Positions 52,996-61,474 of a stretch of 64,000 nt of DNA are shown here, one piece after another. The stretch covers positions 1-64,000 of the forward strand of contig CAKREY010000007.1 of assembly GCA_934318045.1 (NCBI GenBank), given 5' to 3'. The notes under the pieces were generated by a model. It was not told the origin of the DNA. It ran no database searches and was given only the letters and a program-made list of their open reading frames with translations. The DNA is from Coprococcus_C sp934318045 (GTDB taxonomy: Bacteria; Bacillota; Clostridia; Lachnospirales; Lachnospiraceae). How positions within the stretch are numbered: the first letter of the stretch is position 1; each line of letters begins with the position of its first letter. Position numbers and translations under genes: made by a program.

Positions 52996-54192
52996 ATGTT
53001 AACATCACTTGCACTTATCTTTCTAGTCGGACTTGCGATGTCCGCCATCTGTAAACAGATCCGCCTGCCGGGCATCATCGGTATGCTGGCGACAGGAATC
53101 GTACTCGGTCCCTATGTGCTGGATCTGTTGTCCCCATCGATTCTGGGAATCTCCGCAGAACTGCGGAAATTAGCACTTATCATCATCCTGCTCAAGGCAG
53201 GATTGTCGCTGAATCTGTCAGATCTGAAGAAGGTCGGACGCCCGGCAATCCTGATGTCGTTTGTGCCGGCATCGTTTGAAATCTGCGGGTATATTCTGTT
53301 TGCGCCGATGATCCTCGGCGTGACACGCGTCGAGGCAGCCGTTATGGGTGCCGTCATGGGTGCGGTCTCTCCAGCTGTCGTTGTACCGCGTATGGTGAAA
53401 CTCATGGAGGAAGGCTATGGAACGAAGAAAGGCATCCCACAGATGATTCTGGCGGGGGCGTCGTGCGATGATATCTTCGTAATCGTGTTATTTACAACAT
53501 TTTTGCAGATGGCACAGGGCGGACATGCAAATGCGAAGGATTTTATCAATATCCCCATCTCAATCGTGTTAGGAATCGTACTCGGTTGTATCGTCGGCTA
53601 TATGCTGTACCGGTTCTTCGAGTTTGCGTATAAGAAGAATCACTGCGTTCGTAACTCAACGAAGCTGATCGTGATCCTGGGTATGTCGTGTCTGCTGCTT
53701 GCAATCGAGGAGTGGGTGTCTGCATATGTGGCAGTGTCCGGACTTCTGGCAGTTGTCAGTATGGCATGTATGCTTAAGATGAAGAGCACGACATTTGTAT
53801 CGAAACGGTTGTCAGAGAAATTCGGTAAGCTGTGGATTGCCGCAGAGGTAATCCTGTTTGTATTAGTTGGCGCGGCAGTCGATATCCGGTATATGGCAAA
53901 GGCAGGGGCAATGGCGCTTTTGATGATTGGGGCAGCGCTGCTGTTCCGCGCGGTCGGTGTCTGCATCTGTATGCTTGGCACGAAGCTTACGTGGAAGGAG
54001 CGGGTATTCTGTATTATTGCGTATCTTCCGAAGGCTACCGTGCAGGCGGCGATTGGGTCAGTCCCTCTGGCAGCCGGGCTTTCCTGCGGTACACTTGTGC
54101 TTTCCGTTGCGGTTATGGCAATCGTGATCACAGCGCCAATCGGCGCGCTCGGTATCGACAGCACATATAAACATTTACTGGAAAAAGAATAA
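52996..54192 (+). CDS. CPA-family cation/proton antiporter, fluoride-regulated
   Basis: 398 residues and about twelve spans, Na_H_Exchanger type (RLPGIIGMLATGIVLGPYVLD; ASCDDIFVIVLFTTF with the conserved Asp pair). The ATG at 52996 follows CAAGGAGGAA; the frame from 52942 begins inside the riboswitch and is rejected. Cation/proton antiporters are a known minority class of fluoride-riboswitch genes; the protein may help restore ion balance or export fluoride with a cation. No crcB or CLC-F gene lies nearby. Confidence 0.9.
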   Translation: MLTSLALIFLVGLAMSAICKQIRLPGIIGMLATGIVLGPYVLDLLSPSILGISAELRKLALIIILLKAGLSLNLSDLKKVGRPAILMSFVPASFEICGYILFAPMILGVTRVEAAVMGAVMGAVSPAVVVPRMVKLMEEGYGTKKGIPQMILAGASCDDIFVIVLFTTFLQMAQGGHANAKDFINIPISIVLGIVLGCIVGYMLYRFFEFAYKKNHCVRNSTKLIVILGMSCLLLAIEEWVSAYVAVSGLLAVVSMACMLKMKSTTFVSKRLSEKFGKLWIAAEVILFVLVGAAVDIRYMAKAGAMALLMIGAALLFRAVGVCICMLGTKLTWKERVFCIIAYLPKATVQAAIGSVPLAAGLSCGTLVLSVAVMAIVITAPIGALGIDSTYKHLLEKE

Positions 54193-54278
54193 ACATGGGA
54201 CTTTTCCGTGCCCTGAATCATCTAATAGGTGTATGGACATACAGAATATAAAACTCCGGAGGGAAGGGAGTGGAACAC

Positions 54279-54764
54279 ATGAAGAAAGAAGCCTTTGGTG
54301 AACTTGTGATTTCGAACCAGGAAAGCTGGTACCGGATCGCCAAAAGCTACTTATGCAATGATGCGGATTGTGCTGACGCGATTCAAAATGCGATCGTGCA
54401 TGCATTTGAGAATCTGTACAGCCTGCGCAATGATAAGTATGCGAAAACATGGTTTATAAGAATTCTGATCAACGAATGCCATCAGGTTATACGAGAGAAT
54501 AAGAAGGTCGTAACTTGGGAGGAATATCAGGAAGAAGGCCGGGAAGCGGAATACATACGCGGGTACGGACAGTATTCGGAATTGTATGAAAGCATCATGC
54601 GGCTGAAGGAGAATGAGCGAACTTGCATTATTTTGTATTATTTTGAGGAGTACAGCATTCGGGAAATCGCGCAATGTCTCGAGTCTACCGAATCGGCAGT
54701 CAAGAAACGTCTGGTGCGGGCAAGGGAGCATTTGCGAGGAATATTAAAGGCGAAATCGGCATGA
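54279..54764 (+). CDS. ECF-type RNA polymerase sigma factor
   Basis: 161 residues from 54279; a GTG at 54270 with GGAGGG is an alternative. Sigma region 2 (DADCADAIQNAIVHAFENLYSLRN...KTWFIRILINECHQVIR) and region 4 (RTCIILYYFEEYSIREIAQ...VKKRLVRAREHL) are clear. It is followed by a membrane protein that probably serves as its anti-sigma factor, so an envelope signal is likely. Confidence 0.93.
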   Translation: MKKEAFGELVISNQESWYRIAKSYLCNDADCADAIQNAIVHAFENLYSLRNDKYAKTWFIRILINECHQVIRENKKVVTWEEYQEEGREAEYIRGYGQYSELYESIMRLKENERTCIILYYFEEYSIREIAQCLESTESAVKKRLVRAREHLRGILKAKSA

Positions 54765-54812
54765 AGGTCAGAACACCGGGATGATTGAAACGGGTAAAGG
54801 AGGTAATGTGTT

Positions 54813-56291
54813 ATGGATATTGATAGAAATAAAATCAATGAGATGAAATCAGAGTGTCTGCAAATGCCGGATTATATCCGGGACATGATCGAGGAGACGG
54901 TCGAACAGCAGTTGAAGAAAAAGCAGCATCACAGGAAAAAAATGTGGAGAGTTGCAGCCGCGATTCTTGCTTTTGCCTGCGTGGGCGGCGGAACCACACT
55001 GGCTGCTGCAAAGTTATACAACATGCATCTGGAGCAGCAGGGGAAATATGGCTCTACATTGATCTATGGAGAGGCAACCAATACCGATGCAACGGATACC
55101 GATGCGGAAGTGGATCAGAATGCACTTTATACCTTGGATGTTTCCTATGTACCGGACGGTATGAAGGTAGATGGATTAGATGATATTTATGCAGATGGAA
55201 ATAATTATGTGAAGAAAGTAGTGCTCTTCCCGGAGGATTCGCCATTTATAGGTGGTGTTTCGTTCTGGTTCCTGAAAATGCCGACAGATCAGCAGGTTTC
55301 GTTTGATGAAACACATGTTATTTCCACCAAGGAACTGGATATCGATGGGAAACAGGCAATTGTGATAGAAAGACAGGTTCTGGAATCTGCCATACGGGAG
55401 GTTCAGTATGAGCTGTATGTCACATATGAAAATAACTATCTACTGGACATGGTTGTGTTTGATGACACAGAGCTTGATACGGCCATAGATATTGTAAAAG
55501 GATTGAAACTCACCGCAACCGATAATCCGGAGGCAAAGCGTAGAATCGTGGCAGAAGAATATTCGGGGCAGATGGAAGAAGCTGCAGCGCCTGTTTATGA
55601 GGCAGATGCAACAGCAGGTAAGGAAAACAGATTCACGGAGACTTCAAAAGAATCGATGGAAGAACATATGCATCAGGTCGGAGAAAGCTTTGATGTACCG
55701 CAGTCTTCCCTGACGGCAAAGGTATCCAAGGTGGAATTACTGGATTCCCCGGATGCAATCGATGCAGCCTATGCTCTCGATCCGGTCAAAACGGATGCGG
55801 AAGGAAAGCTTGTTAACAACGTGATCGCCTATGAGAAACGTGGAAATGGTATAGATCAATTAGATGAGGTTGTAGAGACGAAGGAAGTAAAGGAAAAGAT
55901 CCTTTATATCGAGGTTGCGTATACGAACACGAGTGACCAACAGACCGGAGATACCATGTTCCAATGCGGCCTGCTCTGGGCGAAGGAAACCGGAGATGGC
56001 TATGAAACGGTTGACGTCTATGCGAAGGATGACTTGGAGTATGATAGTTACTATGGACAGAATTATCGTATTTCCAATGTACCGCTTTATTACTATAACG
56101 GAAAAAGTGCAGAGGAGAAAAATCATCTGATCCGGGTTCAGCCGGGTGAAACAAGAACGGTCACATTGGCATTCCTTGTAACGGAGGACGAACTGCCGTA
56201 TCTGTATCTTGATCTTTTCTCCGGAAATGGCGACTATACACAATTTAGTCAATCAGCATTGCTGTATGGATATGTAGATATCCGGCAGTAG
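54813..56291 (+). CDS. Membrane-anchored probable anti-sigma/sensor protein
   Basis: 492 residues. A short cytoplasmic N-terminus with acidic and basic stretches (about 1-45), one span at about 46-66, then an external part. It contains a DUF4367-like domain (about 100-235; VDGLDDIYADGNNYVKKVVLF) and a C-terminal domain resembling DUF4352 (about 290-490; LYIEVAYTNTSDQQTGDTM). The gene pair with an ECF sigma factor, 48 bp upstream, suggests that the N-terminus sequesters the sigma factor. No ZAS zinc motif is visible, so this is inferred from context. Confidence 0.7.
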   Translation: MDIDRNKINEMKSECLQMPDYIRDMIEETVEQQLKKKQHHRKKMWRVAAAILAFACVGGGTTLAAAKLYNMHLEQQGKYGSTLIYGEATNTDATDTDAEVDQNALYTLDVSYVPDGMKVDGLDDIYADGNNYVKKVVLFPEDSPFIGGVSFWFLKMPTDQQVSFDETHVISTKELDIDGKQAIVIERQVLESAIREVQYELYVTYENNYLLDMVVFDDTELDTAIDIVKGLKLTATDNPEAKRRIVAEEYSGQMEEAAAPVYEADATAGKENRFTETSKESMEEHMHQVGESFDVPQSSLTAKVSKVELLDSPDAIDAAYALDPVKTDAEGKLVNNVIAYEKRGNGIDQLDEVVETKEVKEKILYIEVAYTNTSDQQTGDTMFQCGLLWAKETGDGYETVDVYAKDDLEYDSYYGQNYRISNVPLYYYNGKSAEEKNHLIRVQPGETRTVTLAFLVTEDELPYLYLDLFSGNGDYTQFSQSALLYGYVDIRQ

Positions 56292-56319
56292 TTATACGGA
56301 AAATATATGGAAAATGAGA

Positions 56320-56352
56320 AACGCTGTATACGGGAATGTATACAGCGTTTTT
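56320..56352 (+). terminator. Terminator of the ECF sigma operon
   Basis: Perfect twelve-pair stem AACGCTGTATAC/GTATACAGCGTT, then TT. Confidence 0.85.
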
Positions 56353-56438
56353 GTGCGTATGTAACTATATTCAGGCTGGTCGAAGACAGGATTTACCCCA
56401 AAGGAATATCGCAGTGCATTCAATTACAAAACGATAAA

Positions 56439-56466
56439 GTGACAAAACTGTCACTTAGTTTGTCAC
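56439..56466. promoter_or_regulatory. GTGACA palindrome cluster before the ABC permease gene
   Basis: GTGACA (56439-56444), TGTCAC (56449-56454) and TGTCAC (56461-56466) form one perfect inverted repeat plus a third half-site. It lies about 85 bp before the permease start and could bind a dimeric regulator. No clear -35/-10 pair was found in 56353-56549. Confidence 0.4.
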
Positions 56467-56549
56467 GTCCCCGTAACTTTCATCGGGTATAGTTATAAAT
56501 AGAAAACAACATAGTATTTATTCTACACGATTAACTACGGGGGAGCGAT

Positions 56550-58772
56550 ATGGAAAACTACACCAGACTTTCAATCAAATATCTAAAGTTTCAGAAAAAG
56601 CGAACCATCCTGACCATCTTAGGCGTTGCTTTAGCGTCAGGAATCCTGTTCGTGATATTAACCTTGTATTTCAGTAATTTCATCAATACACGCGATGCAC
56701 TTCGCAGGCAGGCAGACTACGAGATTGTGCTTCTGCCGGAGCAAAATCAGGATGTCTCGGCATTGCTCAAACAGGATTTCGTGAAGACTGCGTATCGTGG
56801 CAAATACTATGATTATTATTCGAGCTCCTATATTGAAAATGCAATCTACATCAACGTGAAAAATCCTTACCGCTTGGATGCGGATATGGAAACCATCGAG
56901 CAGACGTACGGTGTGAAAGCACAATTAAATCAGCAGCTCGCAGCCTACTATCTGCAGGGCGATATCGGAAACGATACATATATTATTCTTCTGATGTTCC
57001 TTCTTTTGTCGTTCGTGATTGCAGTCATCGGAGTCGGAATCATCCGGACGACGATCCAGTTGAATACGATGGAGCAGATCAAAGATTATGGAATCCTGCG
57101 CTGCATCGGAGCAACACAGGGACAGTTAAAAAGTGTGGTATTCCGGATGGGATGCATGCAGGAGCTGCTAGGAATCCTTGGAGGAATCGTGATTGGCTTC
57201 CCGATTGCATATCTGGTTGGGTTATCCATGAGTATAAAGGTTCGCCCGCATGTACTTCCTTTTCTGTATGTGCTTGTCGTGTTTATCGGAGATTTGTTCT
57301 TCGTCATGGATGAGAATGGAAAACTCGTAAAGAAGATTTCTCCAATCGAAGCGGTGCGAGGACAGACAAGTGGAACACGGAAGGTTAAAGCACGTAAGCA
57401 GAGCATCTTCGGGAAGATCTTCGGCGTGCAGGGGGATTACGCGTATAAGAATCTGATGAGTAACAAACGTCGGTTCCTGAAGACGATTTTCACGTTCGCT
57501 TTATCAATCGCGGCGTTTATCACGATTGCGACAATCTTCACTTCGTTTGTACAGATGCAGAAGCAGATTGCACCTTCTTACGGAGAGTATCAGGTGTATT
57601 TCTTCAACGAGGCAAATGATGAAGAGACTGTGGATGCAGTGAAATCGGTGCTCCCAAACGAAGAAACACTCACAGACATTGCACAGAACAAAGAAGTGAC
57701 AGATGTGAAAGCGGTATATGCAGCGGTTATGAAGGCTACAGACTTCAAAGAATTCCGGACACATTTCACAGAGGATTTCAGGAAGGAAACGTTGGAGGGG
57801 CAGCTCGTTGAACGGTTGGGAATAAGTGAGAAATATAAAGACAGTGCATCGCCGGTTGACCTTGTGAGCGTGATTGGATATGGAGAGGAAGAGTACCAGG
57901 AATATGCGTCATATCTGGTCGAAGGAACGCTGGATGTCGATGAGAACGGAATTGTGCTTGTGCAGAATGTGGAAGCAATGTTGGATGAAGGCATGGATGA
58001 CGAAGCCTATGATGCGATTGATCTGATTGCATCAACGGTGGAATATCCGGCGACGGATTATAAGCTTGGAGATACGATTAAACTTTCGTGGGGAAACGAC
58101 AAGAAGGTATATGAGATTCAGGGTATTGTCCGGATAGATAAGGACAAATTGCAGACAAAGGGATTTGTAAAGTGTATTGTGCCACTGGCAAATTATTTCC
58201 GGATGACCGGACTTGGCAAATCAGATTCCACGGGTGTGAAATGTAAGCTTCGTTCGGACAATATCTCCGCTTCGCTGACATCAAAGCTGGTGAACGTGCT
58301 GGATAGCTCAATGGAAGGTTACGCGTATCAGGATGCCATTTATTCCGGAGCCTTGTTTAGTATATCAATCAGCGCTATCAAATATATTCTGGCGTTTGTA
58401 ATTGTAATCTTGAGTGTAAGCTCTTTGAATATCGTCAATACGACAGCAAGCAATCTTTATCTGCGGCGGCAGGAATTTGCACAGCTTCGAGCAATCGGCG
58501 TATCGGTGCGGGAGCTTCGGAAGATGGTAATGTTTGAGGGCGTGATTTCCGTTATCTGTGCGAATGTCGTCGGTGATGTGCTGGGCTTTGCGGTTATGAT
58601 GCCGCTTGCGAAAGCTGCGCTGGTGCTGTTCATGGTGAAGCTTACCTTCCCGATTATCGGAGCGGTAATTGGATTCGTACTATCTGTACTTGTGATGTGT
58701 GGGTCCATCTATATACCGATGAAGCGGATGCCAAACCGGATTGCGGATGATCTGAATGCCGCCGGGGATTGA
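56550..58772 (+). CDS. ABC transporter permease, FtsX type
   Basis: 740 residues. One N-terminal span, an external loop, three spans (about 145-260), a large external domain (about 320-600) and three C-terminal spans. FtsX cores LRCIGATQGQLKSVVF and LRAIGVSVRELRKMV mark both halves. GGGGGAGCG precedes the ATG. The cognate ATPase is at 59430, separated by a hairpin repeat array. The substrate is unknown; related systems export peptides, lipoproteins or antimicrobials. Confidence 0.88.
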   Translation: MENYTRLSIKYLKFQKKRTILTILGVALASGILFVILTLYFSNFINTRDALRRQADYEIVLLPEQNQDVSALLKQDFVKTAYRGKYYDYYSSSYIENAIYINVKNPYRLDADMETIEQTYGVKAQLNQQLAAYYLQGDIGNDTYIILLMFLLLSFVIAVIGVGIIRTTIQLNTMEQIKDYGILRCIGATQGQLKSVVFRMGCMQELLGILGGIVIGFPIAYLVGLSMSIKVRPHVLPFLYVLVVFIGDLFFVMDENGKLVKKISPIEAVRGQTSGTRKVKARKQSIFGKIFGVQGDYAYKNLMSNKRRFLKTIFTFALSIAAFITIATIFTSFVQMQKQIAPSYGEYQVYFFNEANDEETVDAVKSVLPNEETLTDIAQNKEVTDVKAVYAAVMKATDFKEFRTHFTEDFRKETLEGQLVERLGISEKYKDSASPVDLVSVIGYGEEEYQEYASYLVEGTLDVDENGIVLVQNVEAMLDEGMDDEAYDAIDLIASTVEYPATDYKLGDTIKLSWGNDKKVYEIQGIVRIDKDKLQTKGFVKCIVPLANYFRMTGLGKSDSTGVKCKLRSDNISASLTSKLVNVLDSSMEGYAYQDAIYSGALFSISISAIKYILAFVIVILSVSSLNIVNTTASNLYLRRQEFAQLRAIGVSVRELRKMVMFEGVISVICANVVGDVLGFAVMMPLAKAALVLFMVKLTFPIIGAVIGFVLSVLVMCGSIYIPMKRMPNRIADDLNAAGD

Positions 58773-58775
58773 TTT

Positions 58776-59390
58776 GGGGAAATGTTGAAAAACAGAATAT
58801 TTGCTCCAATGGGCAGAAGGAAGAAGCAAGCTGAATTGGGGAAAAAAGCTGAAAAAAAGAATATTTGCTCCAATGGGCAGAAGAGACAAGCAAGCTGAAT
58901 TGGGGGAAAAGTTGAAAAAAAGAATATTTGTTCCAACGGGAAGAAAAGAGAGGCGAGCAGGATTGGAGCAAAAGAGTCGAAAAGAGGAACGTTACTCCAA
59001 CGGGAAGAAAAGAGAAGCAAGCTGAATTGGGGAAAAAGTTGAAAAACAGAATATTTGCTCCAATGGGAAGAAGAGACAAGCAAGCCAGATTGGGGCAAAA
59101 AGCTGAAAAACAGAATATTTGCTCCAACGTGTAGAAGAAAGAAGCAAGCTGGATTGGGGCAAAAAGCTGAAAAACAGAATATTTGCTCCAATGGGAAGAA
59201 GAGACAAGCAAGCCAGATTGGGGAAAAAGTTGAAAAACAGAATATTTGCTCCAACGGGAAGGAAAGAGAAGCAAGCTGGATTGGGGCAAAAAGCTGAAAA
59301 ATAGAATATTTGCTCCAACAAAAAGAAAAGAAGAGAAAAACAGGTAGGAGTAAAGAAACAGAAAAAAGAAGAATTGCTCCAAGAAAGGAA
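58776..59390. repeat. Tandem 63/64-bp hairpin repeat array 2
   Basis: About ten units, with TTGCTCC-like arms at 58801, 58865, 58928, 58992, 59055, 59119, 59183, 59246, 59310 and 59374 (steps of 63 or 64). Each unit pairs TTGGGGCAAA with TTTGCTCCAA around an A-rich loop; many have an inner CTG/CAG. The last unit (GGAGTAAAG..GAATTGCTCC) resembles array 1, and the eleventh unit of array 1 (AAGCTGGTTGGGGA) resembles this array. It lies inside an ABC locus and is probably transcribed. The T-rich minus strand is open in all frames, giving spurious ORFs. Confidence 0.9.
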
Positions 59391-59429
59391 TAATATAACA
59401 AAAATAAAGATATCAGGAGGGAAATCAAC

Positions 59430-60098
59430 ATGGATATTGTAAAGATGGAACATGTCACAAAGATATATGGAAGCGGAGACACACGGGTTTGGGCGCTCGA
59501 TGATGTGAATCTGACCGTACAAAAAGGAGAAAGTCTGGCAGTGGTCGGAGCATCCGGCTCCGGCAAGTCCACACTGCTGCATGTCATGGGCGGTGTCGAC
59601 ACGGTTACGAATGGAAAAGTAATCGTGGACGACCGGGACATCACAACATTGAAGGATGAGGAAATGTCGGTGTTCCGCCGGAGAAAAATCGGATTTGTAT
59701 TTCAGTCATATCATCTGATTCCGGTTCTGACTGTGGAGGAGAATATACAGATGCCGATTTTGTTAGATCACAAGAAACCGGATCGGGAGTACATCGACCA
59801 TGTCATTGAGATGCTTGGTTTGAAAGACAGACGGAAGCATCTGCCGAATCAGTTGTCCGGCGGACAGCAGCAGCGTGCGGCAATCGCGCGGGCACTTGCA
59901 AACCGCCCGTCTCTGATCCTTGCCGATGAGCCGACCGGAGCACTTGATTCTACAAATGGAAATGAAGTTATGGCGTTGCTACAGGACTCGGTAAAGAAGC
60001 TGAATCAGACACTTGTGCTGATCACACATAACATTGATCTTGCCAGAGAGGCAGACCGTATTGTGCGGATCACAGATGGGAAGCTGGCTGAGGAGTGA
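59430..60098 (+). CDS. ABC transporter ATPase, MacB/LolD type
   Basis: 222 residues. Walker A GASGSGKST, signature LSGGQQQRAAIARA, Walker B LILADEPTGALD, switch LITHNIDLA. It likely energises the FtsX-type permeases at 56550 and 61475. AGGAGGG lies upstream. It starts about 40 bp after the repeat array. Confidence 0.95.
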   Translation: MDIVKMEHVTKIYGSGDTRVWALDDVNLTVQKGESLAVVGASGSGKSTLLHVMGGVDTVTNGKVIVDDRDITTLKDEEMSVFRRRKIGFVFQSYHLIPVLTVEENIQMPILLDHKKPDREYIDHVIEMLGLKDRRKHLPNQLSGGQQQRAAIARALANRPSLILADEPTGALDSTNGNEVMALLQDSVKKLNQTLVLITHNIDLAREADRIVRITDGKLAEE

Positions 60099-60204
60099 GC
60101 GGGAAAACGATAGGTTGTTAGAAAGACGGGCTTAGATAGGTGAAGAGAACTTTGTGAGATGTCTAAAAGACCGGGAAAAACAGGGCGGAATTAAAGGAGA
60201 GAAA

Positions 60205-61164
60205 ATGATGGCAAATAAGTCAGGATGGAAAAATCAACAAAGCAAACATCAAAGAAGAAATCACCATTTAAGAGAGATTATCCTTGCTATTCTGGTGGTT
60301 TTGAGTGTAGCTGCAACTGTATGTCCGTATTCCGCACAGGCGGCGACACCGAAGGTATTGGTTTCTGGTTACAAAGTATCAGCCGCGACGATCTATTCCG
60401 GAGATAACTTTGATCTGACTCTGGAGATTCTGAATACTTCCAAGAACAAAGTCAAAAATATGAAAGTGACGGTTGCTTCCGAAGGCGGCGAGATTATTCC
60501 GGTTTCCGGAACCGGAAGCATCTATGTGGCAGAGATTGCCGGAAACGAGACGAGCGAGCAGACATTTTCCATGGCGGCGGCAGCAGGACTTGCAGAGAAG
60601 ACGTACAAGCTTTCGGTGAAGATGGAGTATGAGAATACTTCCGGCGAGGCGCTTGAGATGGAGGATACGTTGTATCTGCCCGTGTATCTGAAACAGCGGA
60701 TATCCGTGACCGATGTCATGACCGATGATGCGAAGGTTGGTGATGATGTGGAGATTACCGCCCAGGTGAATAACCTAGGGGAAGGGACACTCTACAATGT
60801 AAATGCACATGTGGAAGGAAAACACGTGGAGAAACAGGAGACCTACATCGGCAATATCGACACAGGAAAAAGCGGCAGCGTAGATCTTCTGGCAAAGGCA
60901 ATCGAGGTGACAGATTTTGACGAAATGGCAAGGGCAGAAGACTGGATTATCGTGACCTACGAAGACAGGAATGGCGATAAGCACGAAGAAAAAGTGGATG
61001 TATCCTTCTATATTGAGACGGTCGATTACGAAGATCTGGAAGTCTTAAAGGAAGCACCGGAGAAGACCGGACCTGCCACATGGCAGATTCTCCTGATCTG
61101 CGCCTGCGTGCTTGCAGTTGGCGTATTCGTGGGTGTAACTATTAATAAAAAACGTTCACGATAA
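60205..61164 (+). CDS. Membrane-anchored CARDB/S-layer-like protein
   Basis: 319 residues from 60205 (AAAGGAGAG upstream; ATG also at 60208). A signal or membrane segment at about 25-48 is followed by two beta-sandwich repeats of the COG1361/CARDB style (DNFDLTLEILNTSKNKVKNMKV; GDDVEITAQVNNLGEGTLYNV) and a C-terminal span (about 292-312) with a basic tail. It lies between an ABC ATPase gene and a MacB-type permease gene, where Gram-negatives have the MacA adaptor. It may be an extracytoplasmic partner of this exporter; this is inferred only. Confidence 0.75.
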   Translation: MMANKSGWKNQQSKHQRRNHHLREIILAILVVLSVAATVCPYSAQAATPKVLVSGYKVSAATIYSGDNFDLTLEILNTSKNKVKNMKVTVASEGGEIIPVSGTGSIYVAEIAGNETSEQTFSMAAAAGLAEKTYKLSVKMEYENTSGEALEMEDTLYLPVYLKQRISVTDVMTDDAKVGDDVEITAQVNNLGEGTLYNVNAHVEGKHVEKQETYIGNIDTGKSGSVDLLAKAIEVTDFDEMARAEDWIIVTYEDRNGDKHEEKVDVSFYIETVDYEDLEVLKEAPEKTGPATWQILLICACVLAVGVFVGVTINKKRSR

Positions 61165-61204
61165 GGTGAAATGGAGAAATCGCAAATCCCCAAAAGTGTA
61201 AATT

Positions 61205-61437
61205 GAGTTGTTCAGAAATACATATTCTAAAGCAGACCATTGAAGCACGCTGGCACTTAGCGAACGGCAAACTTGTTTGACGTGAGTTTAGTACCATTGC
61301 GTGATGAAGTGAGCGAGAGGAGAGCGCATATGAACCATAGGTTCATATTTAGGATGCGCTCGACGATTTACCGCCGAACGAAAGTGAGGGGGTGCTACCC
61401 GTGCGTGTCTGCATAGAATTGTATTTCTGAACAACTC
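61205..61437. mobile_element. MITE-like element with 18-bp perfect terminal inverted repeats
   Basis: The ends GAGTTGTTCAGAAATACA (61205-61222) and TGTATTTCTGAACAACTC (61420-61437) are perfectly inverted; a weaker match continues to GCAGAC (61232) and GTCTGC (61407). The 233-bp interior has no ORF but holds a strong hairpin GCGCAT ATGAACC/GGTTCAT ATGCGC near 61325-61360. Flanking TAAA occurs on both sides. It separates two genes of one ABC locus. No transposase is encoded. Confidence 0.75.
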
Positions 61438-61474
61438 ACGATAAACTATATGGATTTGCGAGAGGGAGATTGCC

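Noticed and set aside
53640..54221. 193-codon minus-strand ORF
   Set aside because: Antisense to the antiporter gene, which has clear family motifs and membrane spans; Thr/Ser/Ile-rich shadow composition.
58654..59644. Three overlapping long minus-strand ORFs (up to 311 residues) rich in Phe, Leu and Ser
   Set aside because: They are the repeated translation of hairpin array 2 in three frames. The 63/64-bp period moves the frame, no ribosome binding sites exist, and they run into flanking genes.
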